Source of the DNA: a virus
DNA length: 58,654 nucleotides
Reading direction: 5' to 3' (one strand)
IMG/VR virus record: IMGVR_UViG_3300043775_001123
Location: 1 to 58,654 of that record
A program made the position numbers and the translations under genes. Under the pieces are notes generated by a model. It had not been told where the DNA came from and made no database searches. It was given only the letters and a program-made list of their open reading frames with translations. This document shows positions 57,301-58,654 of this stretch, one piece after another. The stretch's first letter is position 1. Every line of letters begins with the position of its first letter.

Positions 57301-58654
57301 TTTACGAAAATGGTAAGCCTACTAATAAATGGAGTTCTAAATTTGAAAATAAATCAAGAAATAAAGAAGACTTTAAGACAATGATTTCTGGAGTTCAAGA
57401 ATTATTACCAGAAGGACATATGTATACTGAAAAAACAAGTATATCAACAGATGGTTTAAGAGTTTGGAATCAACAATTAAGCAAAGGTTACGAATTACAA
57501 TACGATAAAGACGGAAATATACTAACCAATACAGTTTTTATAAACGGAGATGCTATTGAAAATGAATTAGGAGTAGATGTTAATCGTGGTAATTTTGATA
57601 GTATAAGGGTTACAGAGGAAGAATTTGAGAATGTAAAAAAAGCACTTATACCGTATTTAGAAAAACTAGGATTAAACGAAAATAACATTAGATTAAAAAC
57701 AAGTAAAGCGCCTAAAATACCTGGTTATAATCAAAAATCATTGGTAGAAATAGACCTGCCTATTTTAAAAAAGTCACAAAACGAAACAAAAAACAAGGTA
57801 GAGGAACTAAGACAGCAAGAGATAGCTGAATTTAATAAAGAGGTTGAAAACCCTCAAGACTTCATTACAGATGGTAAAATAGATGCTAAAAAAGTATCCG
57901 AATCTGACAACGCAAAAGCTAAGGAGATTTACGCTAAGTATGATAAGTTACTAAAACCGTTATTAACTAATATTAAAACACAAGAAGATGCCATTCAAAA
58001 GCAAAGCACAAGTGAAGGCGTGTTACGCCAAGAACAATCCGAAATGGGATTGCAAGAAGTGGTCGAAGGAGACCAAGAACCTGAAGTCACTACCGAAAAA
58101 ATTGAAAAAGTAGCTAGAATATCTGGTGTTAAACCTAAAAACATAAAGGGTTTATACGATGTAAACAGAAAAATGTTTGGTCAAAACAGAGTTAAGGCAT
58201 TAGCTTCTGCTGTAATTATGGATAGAATGATAGGTTCTATGGCTAAAAGAGCTAATGTAGATAAGTCTGAAATATATAAAAAAATAAGGTTTGAAAAATC
58301 AAGTGAAACAGACTTACCTAAAGGTATTAAATTTCAAGTAGATGCTTGGCACGGAAGCCCTCATTTTTTTGATAAATTTACAACTGAAAAGATGGGTACT
58401 GGAGAAGGTGTTCAAGCATTTGGTTGGGGATTATATTTTACAGAAATTAAAAGTATTGCTGAACATTACGCTAAATATTTGAGTTCTCCTTTATTTGAAG
58501 ATTTTGTTAGTAAATTACAGAAAAGTAATTTATCAAAATTGTCTATATTGAATATATCTGAATTTTCAGAATATTATTCGTACGATTATGACAAAGTATT
58601 AAATGCTTTAGAAAGAGAACAAGACAATGAAGCTATAAAATACATTAAAGAAAA
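54372..58654 (+). CDS. Giant polyvalent virion protein with ADP-ribosyltransferase motif, 3' truncated
   Basis: Opens at MIQDPEYVKKVHKALTDKVD and stays open to the last base, so at least 1427 residues. The N-terminus has two ~38-residue repeats (DPEYVKKVHKALTDKVDGF and DDKYVSNVYKALSDKIDGF). A Pro/Thr/Ser linker, coiled coils and a Gly/Ala-rich hydrophobic section (TLTSVAAMYFGGGFGLTALS) follow. At ~1324 comes DAWHGSPHFFDKF, then GTGEGVQAFGWGLYFTE, the signature of ADP-ribosyltransferases in polyvalent proteins. Such proteins travel in the virion and enter the cell with the DNA to disarm defences. The 478-residue frame at 1-1437 may be its end. Confidence 0.85.
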   Translation, partial: MIQDPEYVKKVHKALTDKVDGFNKSLEEFSASLNDDKYVSNVYKALSDKIDGFSKTPEQFKSLVSSPKPQKKNSNSTGTTPQKVSATKPQQKTTTSVGEKPVKTTPSGSSFGGSNNMYGGLNVLPPAPQPSSKKPIPVMGEDIQLTTKKDGVKTDMSGNVILDTTKKTLGIRDEDKFKEYKQELEKVDDRLDVAIKEKVSPRISYENLKSELDEYEFSDVIKEGLRNTYNSLIGNPLSIISSKLGSEKDFYIKKGNPLEEQKKRAEKEFAEQGVSVSPQKIQERAEELYIQDDVLKQKLSITDEFFSSIDKGHLTQKQLEVVKKAEVFNKNQEIKSKYLLYRENDSKINALNNFILEINKKGAATEEDKIEYKRLLSLATDAEETNKQLSTQFASDLEKLKTDEEKLELLKYNYNDLEAFNTFLASNITGLLGGGLKLLGETEDFLLEKVGLEGESIRANAYKSIGGEMISASEEAKKPFRAMSIEDINNLGDLGSWFTQTSSSTLTSVAAMYFGGGFGLTALSMGAGGQRIAELEKEEALGLIPKQSNGEKVLAGWFYAGASYFPEKFGTFRYLQNLRKTFSTLNSESRRLFKDSFLKSSAKIVTLTGGQSFIEGGEEGVTSLIEDVTDIYLSGKELNSNDIARKFKNATAAGIASGGTMSLGGNLSLMYYSNLNQLAVSKDIKESRRLLIEMESITEELNTNTSLLDSDKVILNRKLNDLTEKLFENVTKTENNVGNISLNEISKVIDINNEQAKIKEEYDNLRSSNISKSIKDSKVKELDAKFVSLEAIRNDILNGKYNVLSFITEEESTKLKLQAAEELKAEAIASGIEEGKVNIKEEEITKRAIDNYEKQSKETTVEKPTKEGPTGQENVQDVTSTQGQQDKVVQEKIDNVDNRPISERQAEAESKIKRKDLFIGVGEFSTELGGSDKAAVPVSHNENNGIEVVEYAHPDTGSIDVIVTGKSENDFVGFYRVYENGKPTNKWSSKFENKSRNKEDFKTMISGVQELLPEGHMYTEKTSISTDGLRVWNQQLSKGYELQYDKDGNILTNTVFINGDAIENELGVDVNRGNFDSIRVTEEEFENVKKALIPYLEKLGLNENNIRLKTSKAPKIPGYNQKSLVEIDLPILKKSQNETKNKVEELRQQEIAEFNKEVENPQDFITDGKIDAKKVSESDNAKAKEIYAKYDKLLKPLLTNIKTQEDAIQKQSTSEGVLRQEQSEMGLQEVVEGDQEPEVTTEKIEKVARISGVKPKNIKGLYDVNRKMFGQNRVKALASAVIMDRMIGSMAKRANVDKSEIYKKIRFEKSSETDLPKGIKFQVDAWHGSPHFFDKFTTEKMGTGEGVQAFGWGLYFTEIKSIAEHYAKYLSSPLFEDFVSKLQKSNLSKLSILNISEFSEYYSYDYDKVLNALEREQDNEAIKYIKE

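Noticed and set aside
1-58654. Circular closure of the window
   Set aside because: No terminal overlap is seen and direct joining creates a stop in the giant gene.
1-58654. Prophage or temperate lifestyle
   Set aside because: No integrase, att-like repeat next to a tRNA, or CI-type repressor was found; the single 62-residue XRE protein is not enough.

Overview
The window looks like most of the genome of a lytic, podovirus-like tailed phage of a Bacteroidota (Flavobacteriia-like) host. It is very AT-rich. Many transcription units are preceded by the Bacteroidota -7 promoter element TAnnTTTG, and start codons sit in A-rich leaders without Shine-Dalgarno sequences. The gene set is wholly viral: large terminase, portal, major capsid protein, a long virion protein, peptidase endolysin, collagen-like fibre, and a helicase-primase/SSB/ERF replication set. 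I see no integrase, excisionase or lysogeny repressor, and no DNA or RNA polymerase.

Layout. (1) 1-1437, plus strand: the 3' end of a large virion gene that is already open at base 1. (2) 1471-24211, minus strand: a long early cluster of about 60 small, tightly packed genes. It contains metallophosphoesterases, NTP-pyrophosphatase-like proteins, a DnaA-domain-IV-like protein, two cytosine-C5 methyltransferases, a Toprim primase-helicase, a 5'-3' exonuclease, an ERF annealase, an SSB, a structured-RNA block at 10.79-11.2 kb, and at the promoter-proximal end many tiny acidic proteins with a class II glutamine amidotransferase plus amidoligase pair. (3) 24212-24981: a non-coding divergent control region with iteron-like repeats, the best candidate for an origin or early switch. 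(4) 24982-30504, plus strand: a helix-turn-helix regulator, a modular fibre/appendage locus and small accessory genes. (5) 30539-32357, minus strand: a GroEL/GroES pair in reversed order. (6) 32439-58654, plus strand: appendage proteins, holin candidates and endolysin, a two-domain GroES-like protein, terminase, portal, scaffold, capsid, connectors, a 1468-residue virion protein, internal virion proteins, and a giant polyvalent protein that carries an ADP-ribosyltransferase motif and runs off the right end.

How it works together. The divergent region probably launches the minus-strand takeover and replication genes and the plus-strand regulator. Internal TAnnTTTG promoters and hairpin terminators divide both arms. 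Virion genes follow head-to-tail order. The last and first genes are probably two pieces of the same giant ejected protein, with unsequenced DNA between them, because the frames do not join across the ends.

Most notable: a tRNA-like gene with a 49-nt hairpin in its D-loop and neighbouring tRNA-sized structured RNAs; the amidoligase/amidotransferase pair; two different co-chaperonin genes; a DnaA-domain-IV-like protein in a phage without a visible polymerase; and a 13-mer found only in the early arm.
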